From: Sinosporangium album
GTDB taxonomy: Bacteria; Actinomycetota; Actinomycetes; Streptosporangiales; Streptosporangiaceae
DNA: 64,000 nucleotides
NCBI RefSeq assembly: GCF_900100605.1
Contig: NZ_FNCN01000001.1
Coordinates: 1-64,000 of the forward strand
Reading direction: 5' to 3'
Both the position numbers and the translations under genes were made by a program. Below the pieces are notes generated by a model. It had not been told where the DNA came from and made no database searches. It saw only the letters and a program-made list of their open reading frames with translations. Position 1 is the first letter of the stretch, and every line of letters begins with the position of its first letter. This document shows positions 34,962-41,997 of the stretch, one piece after another.

Positions 34962-36170
34962 ATGGCTGTCGCCCCCCTGCCGCCCGAGACCGGCCGCCGC
35001 CGTACCGTCCCGCGGCGGACCGGGACGGAGGTCTTCGGGCTGAGCCTTCCACCCGCGAAACTGACTGTGCGCAGCGAGCTCCCCGGTCTCCGGGAAACCG
35101 TCGCCGCACTGGTGTCCCCCCTGTTCGAGGTGACCGGCTCCCCGTTCCCCGGAGCGCCGCGCCTCGCCCTCGTGCCGCGCGACGACCGCGCGCTGCCCGA
35201 CCCGGAGCGGTTGCGTACGGCACCGCAGCTCCTCCTACACCCTGAAGGTCCCCGGTTCGCCGTCCTTGCGCACTCCCCCGACCGCATTGTGCTGGTGCGG
35301 GACGGCGAGCCCGACTGCGAGCCTCTCATCATCACGGCCGTGCCCGGCGCCCAGGAGGTGACCGTCCAGGTGCCCGGCGCCGGCCTGCCCTCGGCGCGGG
35401 CCGTGGTCCGCCTCCTCGGCGCCCTCCTGGGCGGCCGGCTCACCGGCCGTGGAGCGGTGTTCCTGCACGGGTCGGCCGTCGCGTCCGGCGGCGCCTCGGT
35501 GATGATGCTCGGCCCCAAACACCGCGGCAAGTCATCGCTGGCGTTCCTCGCGGTGACCTTGTGCGGGGCGGACTTCGTGTCCGACGACACCGTCGTCGCC
35601 TGGGCGGAGCACAGCGCGGCCCCGCCCGTCCTGCGGGGCTGGCCGAAACGCGTCGGCATCGGCACGGCCCTGCTCGCCGGCCATCCCGCCCGCGACGCCT
35701 TCCTGCGGGCACGGCTGCGCCGCCACCGGCCGGAATCCCGCGACGCGTCGCCGGACGCCGTCTGGAGCGCCGACCCCGGGGAAAGGAAACGGCTCTTCGC
35801 CGACCTGGACGAGTTCACCGCCCTCACCGGGGCCAAGGTGGCCACTGGCACCCGTCCGGCGGGCATCGTCGTGCCGCGCGCGGACCGGGACCGGCGCGGC
35901 TGGCGGATCGAACGCGTCACCGACGTCACCGACGTCGCCGGCGTCCTCGGCGAGGCCGTACTCGGCGGTCCCGACCTGCGCCACTTCACCGACCACCTGG
36001 GCCTGCTCCCCCGTCCACGCTTCGAGCCCGACGTGCGCGCCGCGGTGCTCGGCACGCTGCACGCGCTGCCCTGCGTGCGCGTCGAGTACGGCCCCGACGC
36101 CAACGCGGACTTCACCCGGTTCTGGGGCGAGGTCACGGCCGCGCTGGCCCTCCCGGGCGGGTCCCGGTGA
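34962..36170 (+). CDS. HPr-kinase-like P-loop kinase (copy 2)
   Basis: 402 residues from ATG 34962 with AAAGGAGG 3-4 bases before it; upstream in-frame ATGs lack a site. Walker A at 184-191 is unusual: MMLGPKHRGKSSLAFLAV (GxxxRGKS rather than GxxGxGKS). The HprK-like acidic motif follows as DFVSDDTVVAW. An N-domain of about 165 residues ends in AVFLHGSAVASGG, analogous to HASAATDGAG in copy 1. Role as for copy 1, perhaps on a different hydroxyl; it is coupled by GTGA to a Cys-phosphatase gene, so it may form a kinase/phosphatase pair. Confidence 0.65.
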   Translation: MAVAPLPPETGRRRTVPRRTGTEVFGLSLPPAKLTVRSELPGLRETVAALVSPLFEVTGSPFPGAPRLALVPRDDRALPDPERLRTAPQLLLHPEGPRFAVLAHSPDRIVLVRDGEPDCEPLIITAVPGAQEVTVQVPGAGLPSARAVVRLLGALLGGRLTGRGAVFLHGSAVASGGASVMMLGPKHRGKSSLAFLAVTLCGADFVSDDTVVAWAEHSAAPPVLRGWPKRVGIGTALLAGHPARDAFLRARLRRHRPESRDASPDAVWSADPGERKRLFADLDEFTALTGAKVATGTRPAGIVVPRADRDRRGWRIERVTDVTDVAGVLGEAVLGGPDLRHFTDHLGLLPRPRFEPDVRAAVLGTLHALPCVRVEYGPDANADFTRFWGEVTAALALPGGSR

Positions 36171-37102
36171 CGGGCTCCGCTCCGGACCCCGCCCTCGGGG
36201 TCAACCACCGCGTCCTGCGGGCGACAGGCCTGCGCGCCGGTATCGTGCACCGCTCCGCTGACGTGACGGCCTTCACCGCCGGCGAGGCCCGTGTCCTGGT
36301 CGAACGCCACGCGCTGGCCACGGTGCTGGACCTCCGGTCGGAGCAGGAGGTCGAACGGTACGGCCCGCCCCACGCGCTCCTCGCGCACGGGGTGCGCCTG
36401 CAGCGCACGCCGCTGACCGGCTACTCGCGCGACGCCATCGCCGCCCGCCGGCCTGACGTCGCCGCCCGCACGCACTACCTGCACGGCATCCTCACCGATT
36501 CCGTCCCGGGAAGCTGGCATAGCCTCTTCCAGGCGCTCGCCGGGGCGGCCGACCGCCCTTTCCTGGTCGCCTGCCACTTCGGCAAGGACAGGACCGGCGT
36601 GGTCGTGGCCATGCTGCTGGCCCTGGCCGGCGTCCCCGCGGGCGAGATCGCCGCCGACTACGCCGCCGGGGCGGCCGACCTGGTGGCCAAGGCCGACCAC
36701 TTCCGGGACAAGTGGCTGCGCCGGGGGCACACCCGCGAGGACTACCTGTCCCGGCTGCGCACCTCCCCGGCGACGATGGAGCGCTGGCTGGCCGAGGTGG
36801 CCGACCGGTACGGCGGCGCCGAGGCGGCGCTCGCCGGGGCGGGCGCGGCGCCTTCCGACGTGGCCCGCGTGCGCGGCCTGCTGTCCGCCCCGTCCCGCGC
36901 GGCGGTACAGGCGGTTCCCGCCGGGCCTGTCGATGGCGCGGCCGACGACGAACCCGTCGGTGGCACAGTCGGCGGCCAGCTCGACGGCCCGGTGGGTGGC
37001 GCGGGCCCGGTCGGCAGCCGCCTCGACGAACCCGTCGGGGGCGCGGTCGGGGGCGCGGTCGGGGGCGCGGTCGACGGCGCGGCTCCGGGAGGCGCCCGGT
37101 GA
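36167..37102 (+). CDS. Tyr-phosphatase-like Cys phosphatase (small-molecule)
   Basis: 311 residues from GTG 36167 (GTGA overlap). The P-loop FLVACHFGKDRTGVVVAML contains Cys136 and Arg142 (Cx5R), the atypical CxxGKDRTG form of the Y_phosphatase3/LpdP family that often acts on nucleotides and lipids. N-domain: GVNHRVLRATGLRAG, LATVLDLRSEQEVERYGPPH. About 55 C-terminal residues are a Gly/Val/Asp repeat. Probably removes the 5'- or a cryptic phosphate from the nucleoside intermediate. Confidence 0.8.
   Translation: MTGSAPDPALGVNHRVLRATGLRAGIVHRSADVTAFTAGEARVLVERHALATVLDLRSEQEVERYGPPHALLAHGVRLQRTPLTGYSRDAIAARRPDVAARTHYLHGILTDSVPGSWHSLFQALAGAADRPFLVACHFGKDRTGVVVAMLLALAGVPAGEIAADYAAGAADLVAKADHFRDKWLRRGHTREDYLSRLRTSPATMERWLAEVADRYGGAEAALAGAGAAPSDVARVRGLLSAPSRAAVQAVPAGPVDGAADDEPVGGTVGGQLDGPVGGAGPVGSRLDEPVGGAVGGAVGGAVDGAAPGGAR
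37030..37085 (+). repeat. 12-bp coding repeat in the phosphatase tail
   Basis: About four tandem copies of a unit close to GGGGGCGCGGTC encode repeated GGAV near the C-terminus of the phosphatase, ending with a diverged GACGGCGCGG copy. Wider diverged copies begin near 36940. In frame and downstream of the catalytic domain. Confidence 0.75.
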
Positions 37103-38172
37103 GCGAGTACGGGCCGCCGGACGGCGTCGATGTCCGCACGCCGGTGCCGGATGAGGTGTGGCGGCGGCTGCTCGGCCAGGAGGCGCGGGACGCGCTGCCG
37201 AGCCAGACGCCCGCCTGGCGCGACGCCGTGTGCACGCACGGCTGGCAGGACGCGAGCCGCCTCTACATCTGGGGCGACAACGGGGGCGACGCCGTACAGA
37301 TCCTCGTCCCGCTGGTGCGCTCCGGCACCGGCCGCGCGGCCGAGTACGCGTCGTGGCCCGTCGGCTGGGGCGTCGGCGGGGTCGTCGCGGCGCCGGAGGC
37401 GGTCACCGCCGCGCGGGCGGGAGCCGTACTGCGCGACCTGGCGTCGCTGCCCGCGCGGCGGATCTATCTGCGTCCGCCGCCCGCCTCGACGGCGCTGTGG
37501 GACGGGCTGGTGCCGCCGGACGCCGTCCGCAATCCGCGGATGACGCAGGTCCTGGACCTGCGGGAGGGGCTCGACCATCTGTGGCGGCGCCGTTTCCACG
37601 CCAATGTGCGCAACGCGGTCCGGCGTGCCGAACGGGCGGGGCTCACCATCGAGCAGGACGCGACGGGACGGCTCATCCCGGACTTCTATCGGCTGTTCGA
37701 GCTATCGATCGACCGCTGGGCCGAGCAGTCGGACGAGTCGGACGTCGAGGTGCGGCGGCGGGTGCGGGAGAAGAACCCGCAGAGCAAGTTCGCCGCCGTC
37801 GCCCGGCATCTGGGGCCGGACTGCCACGTCTGGTTGGCGCGCCGGGCGGGGGAGCATGGGGAGCCTGTCGCGGCGCTGCTCGCCTTGCACCGCGGCCCGC
37901 ACGTCGTCTACTGGCAGGCCGCCATGGACAAGGCGCCGGCGGCGCGCACCAAGGCCGCGACGTACCTGCTGTACCTGCTGATCGAGGACGCCTGCGCGCG
38001 CGGCGCGCGGTCGCTCCACATGGGCGACACCTACCCCGGCACGTCGGTGACGACGTTCAAGGAGGCCTTCGGGCCGGACGCGTACCACACGGCCGGCTAC
38101 TGGATCCCGGGCTCCGCCGCGTCGGCGGCGGACGCCGTACCGGTGCGAAAGGAAGGCATCACCACGCCATGA
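37099..38172 (+). CDS. FemAB/GNAT-like acyl- or aminoacyltransferase
   Basis: 357 residues from GTG 37099 (GTGA overlap). It has a double-GNAT layout of the BioF2-like/FemAB group: PSQTPAWRDAVCTHGWQDAS at the N-terminus, LWRRRFHANVRNAVRRAERA (the KxRRNxRKAxK-like helix), IPDFYRLFELSIDRWAEQSD, and VVYWQAAMDKAPAARTKAAT. FemX-like enzymes transfer amino acids from tRNA, and PacB in pacidamycin does this on a peptidyl nucleoside. Addition of an acyl or aminoacyl group to the nucleoside is therefore possible. Confidence 0.7.
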   Translation: MSEYGPPDGVDVRTPVPDEVWRRLLGQEARDALPSQTPAWRDAVCTHGWQDASRLYIWGDNGGDAVQILVPLVRSGTGRAAEYASWPVGWGVGGVVAAPEAVTAARAGAVLRDLASLPARRIYLRPPPASTALWDGLVPPDAVRNPRMTQVLDLREGLDHLWRRRFHANVRNAVRRAERAGLTIEQDATGRLIPDFYRLFELSIDRWAEQSDESDVEVRRRVREKNPQSKFAAVARHLGPDCHVWLARRAGEHGEPVAALLALHRGPHVVYWQAAMDKAPAARTKAATYLLYLLIEDACARGARSLHMGDTYPGTSVTTFKEAFGPDAYHTAGYWIPGSAASAADAVPVRKEGITTP

Positions 38173-38663
38173 AGGACCGCCACTTTCGGACCCGCTACCG
38201 GGTCGGTGACTTCGACGTCTGGGGCACCTCGCTGGACAGCCCCGAGCGCCGCCTGCGCGCGCCTCACGCGCAACCGGCCGACTACGGGCTCTACCTCGAC
38301 GAGCGCTGGCGCGGCGAGACGGACGCCCGTGTCCCGTACTTCGTGTTCTGGCCCACCCTCGAAGCGCCTGTGGAGGAGGGGCTGCTCATCAGGCGGGTCA
38401 CCGAGCTCGCGGGCGAGCTGAGGACCGGCGCCACCGTCGAGGTGGCCTGCTTCGGCGGGCACGGGCGCACGGGTGCCGCCATCGCATGTCTCGACGTTGT
38501 GCTGGGCGGGGTGACGGCCGAGGCGGCGGTGGCCCGGATCCGGCGTGAGTACTGCCGCTACGCCGTCGGCTCGCCGGAGTTGGAGAAGTTCGTCCTGGAC
38601 GCCGGGAAGACCTTGGCGTCCCTCGCCCACGAACCGCTGCTGCCCACCAGGGAGGTGCCGTGA
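38169..38663 (+). CDS. Dual-specificity-like Cys phosphatase
   Basis: 164 residues from ATG 38169 (ATGA overlap). The P-loop EVACFGGHGRTGAAIACL has Cys94 and Arg100 (Cx5R) and a general protein-tyrosine-phosphatase layout, with an N-terminal YRVGDFDVWGTSLDS segment. Second phosphatase in this arm and unrelated in sequence to the first, so two different phosphates may be removed. Confidence 0.75.
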   Translation: MKDRHFRTRYRVGDFDVWGTSLDSPERRLRAPHAQPADYGLYLDERWRGETDARVPYFVFWPTLEAPVEEGLLIRRVTELAGELRTGATVEVACFGGHGRTGAAIACLDVVLGGVTAEAAVARIRREYCRYAVGSPELEKFVLDAGKTLASLAHEPLLPTREVP

Positions 38664-39313
38664 CCACGCCGACCACGTCGTTGATCTCGTTCGACCACAC
38701 CACCGTCGAGGACGCCCCGTTCCGGTGGCACCACGTCCTCGACACGTTCCGTCCCGCCGACGCGGCGGAGCTGCGCGGAACGTTCCCGAGGGACGGCTTC
38801 CGCATGGTGTCCCGCACGGGCGTGGACAAGTCGTACGCCATGTACTACCGCCGCCTGCATCCCATGGACGGCGGCGAAGCGCCGCCGGAGCCCGCGCTGC
38901 CGGACCCCTGGCGGCACTTCGTCGCCGAGGTGACCGGCCCCGCCTACCGCGCCGCGGTGGCGGCGCTCACCGGCCTGCCGATCGAGACCGCGTCCATCGA
39001 AGTGAACCTGTGGCGCTATGGGGCCAGTTGCTGGCTCGACCCGCATGTCGACAAACCCGAGAAGATCGTGACCCATGTCCTGTACTTCAACGAGTCCTGG
39101 CCGACGGGCCGCGGCGGTGACCTGCTGCTGCTGGGCTCCTCGTCCGAAGGTGATGTGGTACGGCGTGTCGCCCCGGCCGCCAACAGCGGGGTCCTGCTGG
39201 TGCGCGGCGACCGGAGCTGGCACGCCGTGGAGCGTGTGCGCGACGGTGAGGCCCTGGAGAGGCTGTCCGCTCAGGTCGTCTTCCACCAGGCCGCGCAGGA
39301 GATCACGGCCTGA
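38660..39313 (+). CDS. Fe(II)/2-oxoglutarate oxygenase, prolyl-4-hydroxylase type (copy 2)
   Basis: 217 residues, ATGA overlap. Fe ligands His129 and Asp131 in GASCWLDPHVDKPEK and His188 in RGDRSWHAVERV. Paralogous to the oxygenase at 29673 (shared FRWHHVLDTF/FAWGLVRDSV start, YFNESW, LLVRG). It ends the rightward arm. The pair probably performs successive oxidations on one scaffold. Confidence 0.75.
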   Translation: MTTPTTSLISFDHTTVEDAPFRWHHVLDTFRPADAAELRGTFPRDGFRMVSRTGVDKSYAMYYRRLHPMDGGEAPPEPALPDPWRHFVAEVTGPAYRAAVAALTGLPIETASIEVNLWRYGASCWLDPHVDKPEKIVTHVLYFNESWPTGRGGDLLLLGSSSEGDVVRRVAPAANSGVLLVRGDRSWHAVERVRDGEALERLSAQVVFHQAAQEITA

Positions 39314-39321
39314 CCTGGCAC

Positions 39322-39339
39322 GGCCCGACCTTTTGGGCC
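39322..39339. terminator. Weak hairpin between convergent genes
   Basis: GGCCC (39322-39326), loop with four T, GGGCC (39335-39339). Only 40 bp separate the two convergent stops, so termination from both sides is expected here. The stem is short and has no T-run after it. Confidence 0.35.
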
Positions 39340-39353
39340 CCGCCGGGCGCGGC

Positions 39354-39827
39354 TCAGCGGCAGGGCCGCACGAGCGGGCCGAACACGGCCCGCTCGTGGT
39401 CCCGTTCGCCGATCGTCTCCGGGCAGTGGGCGACGTTGCGGCGCGCGTCGGTGCCGAACCGGCGGCGCACCTCCTTCTTCACGCCACGCGTACGGCGCAG
39501 CGCGTCGTCGCCCACGACCGCCAGGAGAAGCATGGGCCCCTCACACAGGTAGTCCATTGTCAGCGGCCCATCCGGCTCGTCGAGTTTCTCCGGATACCAG
39601 CGTTCCGCCTGCCGACGGGTCAGATGGAGCCGGCCGACGGGTTCGACCGCCAACCCGGCCCGCCGCAGAGCGAGTACCACTTCCGGGGCCAGGCCCCGGC
39701 TCACACCGTCCGGTTTGACGAGCACATGGGTGTCCCGGGCGGCGTCGCAGAGATCCGGGAGGTCCCCGCCTGGCGCCTGGCGTCGCCGGACCGACGCCAG
39801 GAAACCGCGCACCCGCCCAAGCGTCAC
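39354..39827 (-). CDS. NDP-kinase-like protein
   Basis: 157 residues. THVLVKPDGVSRGLAPEVVL matches the N-terminal KPDxVxRG motif of nucleoside-diphosphate kinase, and RNVAHCPETIGERDHERAVF the C-terminal region with the phospho-acceptor His (usually NxxHGSDSxE). The Gly-Ser-Asp after His is replaced by Cys-Pro-Glu-Thr, so it is a diverged member, longer at the N-terminus. ATG 39827 overlaps the IclR stop. Possibly phosphorylates a nucleoside diphosphate analogue, or serves as sensor partner of the regulator. Confidence 0.65.
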   Translation of the reverse strand: MTLGRVRGFLASVRRRQAPGGDLPDLCDAARDTHVLVKPDGVSRGLAPEVVLALRRAGLAVEPVGRLHLTRRQAERWYPEKLDEPDGPLTMDYLCEGPMLLLAVVGDDALRRTRGVKKEVRRRFGTDARRNVAHCPETIGERDHERAVFGPLVRPCR

Positions 39828-40573
39828 GGGACGGGGACCAGGCCGGGGGTCGCCCTGAGGTTGCGCGACAACTCGGCACTGGCGGCCCGCAGGAGGGAGG
39901 CCGTCTTGAGCAGATGCAGCCGGTCCGGGATGCCCGCGGCTGCCAGAGCGGCGACGGGGCTCCCGGTGATGTCCACCACGGGCACCGCGACGGCGACGGC
40001 CTCCGGTCCCCTGTGGACCGCGAAGCCCTGTTCCACCACCCGGCCGAGCTCCTCGGGGGCCAGTCTGCGCCCTCCCCTGCGCAGCCCGCGAACCCCGTAG
40101 CGCTCCCCCGAACCGGTGTCGACGGCATCCGGCGGCGGACCGTAGGCGCGGAACACCTTTGCCGTGGCCGTGGCGGACGCCTCGATCTCCGCGGGCCTCA
40201 GCGCGGATGTACGGCTTCCGCCCGCCCCGCGGCTCTCCGCCATGGCCCCGTCACCCCCGTCCGCGAGGAACAGGAACACCGTGTGCCGAGTGATCTCATG
40301 GACCCGGTTCAGATGCGGGAGCGCCAGCTCGCGCATGATCCGGTGCCTCGGCACACGGGTTCCCAGGGCGAAGAGGTTGAGCCCGAGGCGCAGGCCACGC
40401 TCGGCACGTTCCAACATGCCCGCGTCGACGAGTTCGCCGATCAGCCGGTGGGCCGTGGCCTTCGGCAGATCGGTTCTGCGTGCGATCTCGGAAAGGGTGA
40501 GTTCTACCTCATCCGCTCGAAACGAACGAAGAATGGATAAACCTCGTGAAAGCATTGATTGTCCGGTTTGCAC
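39824..40573 (-). CDS. IclR-family regulator with a TTA codon, probable cluster regulator
   Basis: 249 residues from GTG 40573, with GAGGGG 4 bases upstream; GTG 40585 is possible. An N-terminal winged HTH (TLSEIARRTDLPKATAHRLI) is followed by the IclR effector domain (HRIMRELALPHLNRVHEITR, GRRLAPEELGRVVEQGFAVH). Codon 12 is TTA (40540-40538), the leucine codon read by the bldA tRNA in Streptomyces, typical of pathway-specific antibiotic regulators. It stands at the right end of the cluster, leftward, coupled to the NDP-kinase-like gene. Confidence 0.8.
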   Translation of the reverse strand: MQTGQSMLSRGLSILRSFRADEVELTLSEIARRTDLPKATAHRLIGELVDAGMLERAERGLRLGLNLFALGTRVPRHRIMRELALPHLNRVHEITRHTVFLFLADGGDGAMAESRGAGGSRTSALRPAEIEASATATAKVFRAYGPPPDAVDTGSGERYGVRGLRRGGRRLAPEELGRVVEQGFAVHRGPEAVAVAVPVVDITGSPVAALAAAGIPDRLHLLKTASLLRAASAELSRNLRATPGLVPVP

Positions 40574-40872
40574 CTGACCCCTCACGCGAGGACTCTTCCG
40601 GCCGCACCGATAATTGCCACCGCGCACAGCCGTAAACAGGAGAAATCGACGAACTTGAGCTGATTGACCATTGCGTCCCCCCTTATCGTACGTCGCGCCT
40701 ACTCCCCGTTTTGCAGCCACTCTGAGTGCACCGATCGCCAACCTCCCCGCCGGGAACCAGCGACCGAAACTGTGGACGTCACAGTGTTGGCACTCATCGA
40801 AATCCCTGACAATAGGATTTCCAGTGTACGGAAAGGAAAGTAGCCCCGTTGATACACAAGCGGGGTCAGTGA
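40574..40872. promoter_or_regulatory. Upstream region of the IclR gene, about 300 bp
   Basis: Moderately AT-rich non-coding DNA (for example ATTTCCAGTGTACGGAAAGG near 40810). It must hold the IclR promoter. No strong palindrome or gene is evident. Confidence 0.35.
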
Positions 40873-41649
40873 TCATTTTCTGGACACTGTCCGCCTCCCC
40901 GCCCCGCGCCCCCGACTGGGTGCTATCTGCTGAACGATCAGCAGGGGACTGCGCTCCGCGGTGAACCAGTCAGTCACGATCACCCGGGACGGGTCGCCCG
41001 CGTGCGCGAGCGCCGCGTCAAGCACGCCGCGCAGGCGAGGACTCACCAGGCCCTCCTCACACGCCTCCAAAGGGTGACGGGCCACGACGGCGAAAGGCCT
41101 GCCCTGCCGCCTCACCCCGATGACCCCCTCACCCGGCATCAGGAAGCTCCCGCCGTACAGCGCCGCGATTCCCACCAGCGAGGCGCGCTCACGCGCCGAC
41201 GCCGCCTCCGTTCGCGGAAGCGGCCCCCCGGACAGCACTCGGGGGCGGGACGGGCCCCCGGTGAGCAGCATGGCGTGCACCGCACCGGGCAGGACCGCCA
41301 GCGACAGCGGCAGGGCCGACCAGGTCCGCGCGGCTCGGTCGAGGGTGATGAAACCGAGCTCCTCAAGAAGTGCGATCCAGGTTTCGGCGGCGCCGGCGGA
41401 CGCATCGGCGGCCCAGGAGACGTCCACGCGGAGCCGGTCGATCGGCCCCGAGCCCGCCTCGGCCAACCAGGCGACCTGTCCCGGCCGACCGACCACACCC
41501 CCCGGCCCGGTGACGCCTCCAACCCCCAACGCGTCCGTATCTAGACCATCGACGTACCGATCCGGCCCCTGGGGTGACACCCCCGTGGCAGCGCGGGCCC
41601 TGATCGCCAAAGCCAGGGGCACGGGTAGCGACAGCCGATATGTGGGCAA
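40873..41649 (-). CDS. Unknown protein
   Basis: 258 residues, third positions GC-rich as expected of a real gene; no family recognised. It begins YRLSLPVPLALAIRARAATG and contains WIALLEELGFITLDRAARTW and GEGVIGVRRQGRPFAVVARH. The stretch RGVLDAALAHAGDPSR is encoded by a 50-bp segment also found at 50090-50139 in different surroundings. The only clue to role is its position between the cluster and the split XRE regulator. Confidence 0.5.
   Translation of the reverse strand: MPTYRLSLPVPLALAIRARAATGVSPQGPDRYVDGLDTDALGVGGVTGPGGVVGRPGQVAWLAEAGSGPIDRLRVDVSWAADASAGAAETWIALLEELGFITLDRAARTWSALPLSLAVLPGAVHAMLLTGGPSRPRVLSGGPLPRTEAASARERASLVGIAALYGGSFLMPGEGVIGVRRQGRPFAVVARHPLEACEEGLVSPRLRGVLDAALAHAGDPSRVIVTDWFTAERSPLLIVQQIAPSRGRGAGRRTVSRK
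40983..41032 (+). repeat. 50-bp dispersed repeat, copy 1
   Basis: Starts CCCGGGACGGGTCGCCCGCG and ends CACGCCGCGC; identical to 50090-50139 except one base (A against G at position 38). Flanks are unrelated. Lies inside the 3' part of the unknown gene. Confidence 0.85.
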
Positions 41650-41722
41650 CCCTAGGCAGGGGTGCGCCCTGCGGGCCTAGCCTGGGATCATCAATCCCTC
41701 GACCGGGCTGTGGAGTGAGCTG

Positions 41723-41965
41723 ATGCTGGAGGAAGCTGAGGAGATCGGCCGCCGAGTCAAGCGCGCACGCCTTGCCCTGGGGATTACCCAGGCCGACCTC
41801 GCCGCCTCAATGAACCGGACGCAGGGCTGGGTGTCGAAGGTGGAACGTGGCCGCGTTGAGCTCGACAGCGTCGCCCTGCTCAACCAACTGGCCGCCGAAC
41901 TGCATATCCACCCCAACAAGCTGATCGACCGCCCCTACTCCGGCTCGCCAGCCGAGAACCAGTGA
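41723..41965 (+). pseudogene. XRE/TPR regulator, N-terminal HTH half (interrupted)
   Basis: 80 codons from ATG 41723 (GGAGTGAG upstream). HTH_3/XRE domain: GRRVKRARLALGITQADLAA, MNRTQGWVSKVERGRVEL. After PYSGSPAENQ the frame meets a TGA at the edge of the IS605-type element. The TPR-like rest of such regulators resumes at 43772 on the other side of the element (IAASAIMRELRRYDLTPVFD). Joining CAG (41960) to ATC (43772) restores one frame. The HTH half alone may still be translated. Confidence 0.75.
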
Positions 41966-41970
41966 CTCCT

Positions 41971-41990
41971 CCGCCTCCTGAAGGAGGCGG
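41971..41990 (-). ncRNA. Right-end hairpin, 3' part of a probable omega RNA
   Basis: Perfect 8-bp stem CCGCCTCC / GGAGGCGG with a four-base loop, 8 bp after the tnpB stop. In TnpB systems the omega RNA spans the 3' end of tnpB and the right end, and its guide is the flanking DNA. Here the guide would be the minus strand below about 41962, i.e. the regulator's own sequence. The 5' extent of the RNA cannot be set from sequence alone. Confidence 0.55.
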
Positions 41991-41997
41991 CTTCTCG

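Noticed and set aside
41677..41919. Leftward 80-codon frame opposite the XRE HTH
   Set aside because: Antisense to a clear XRE HTH with a good ribosome site.
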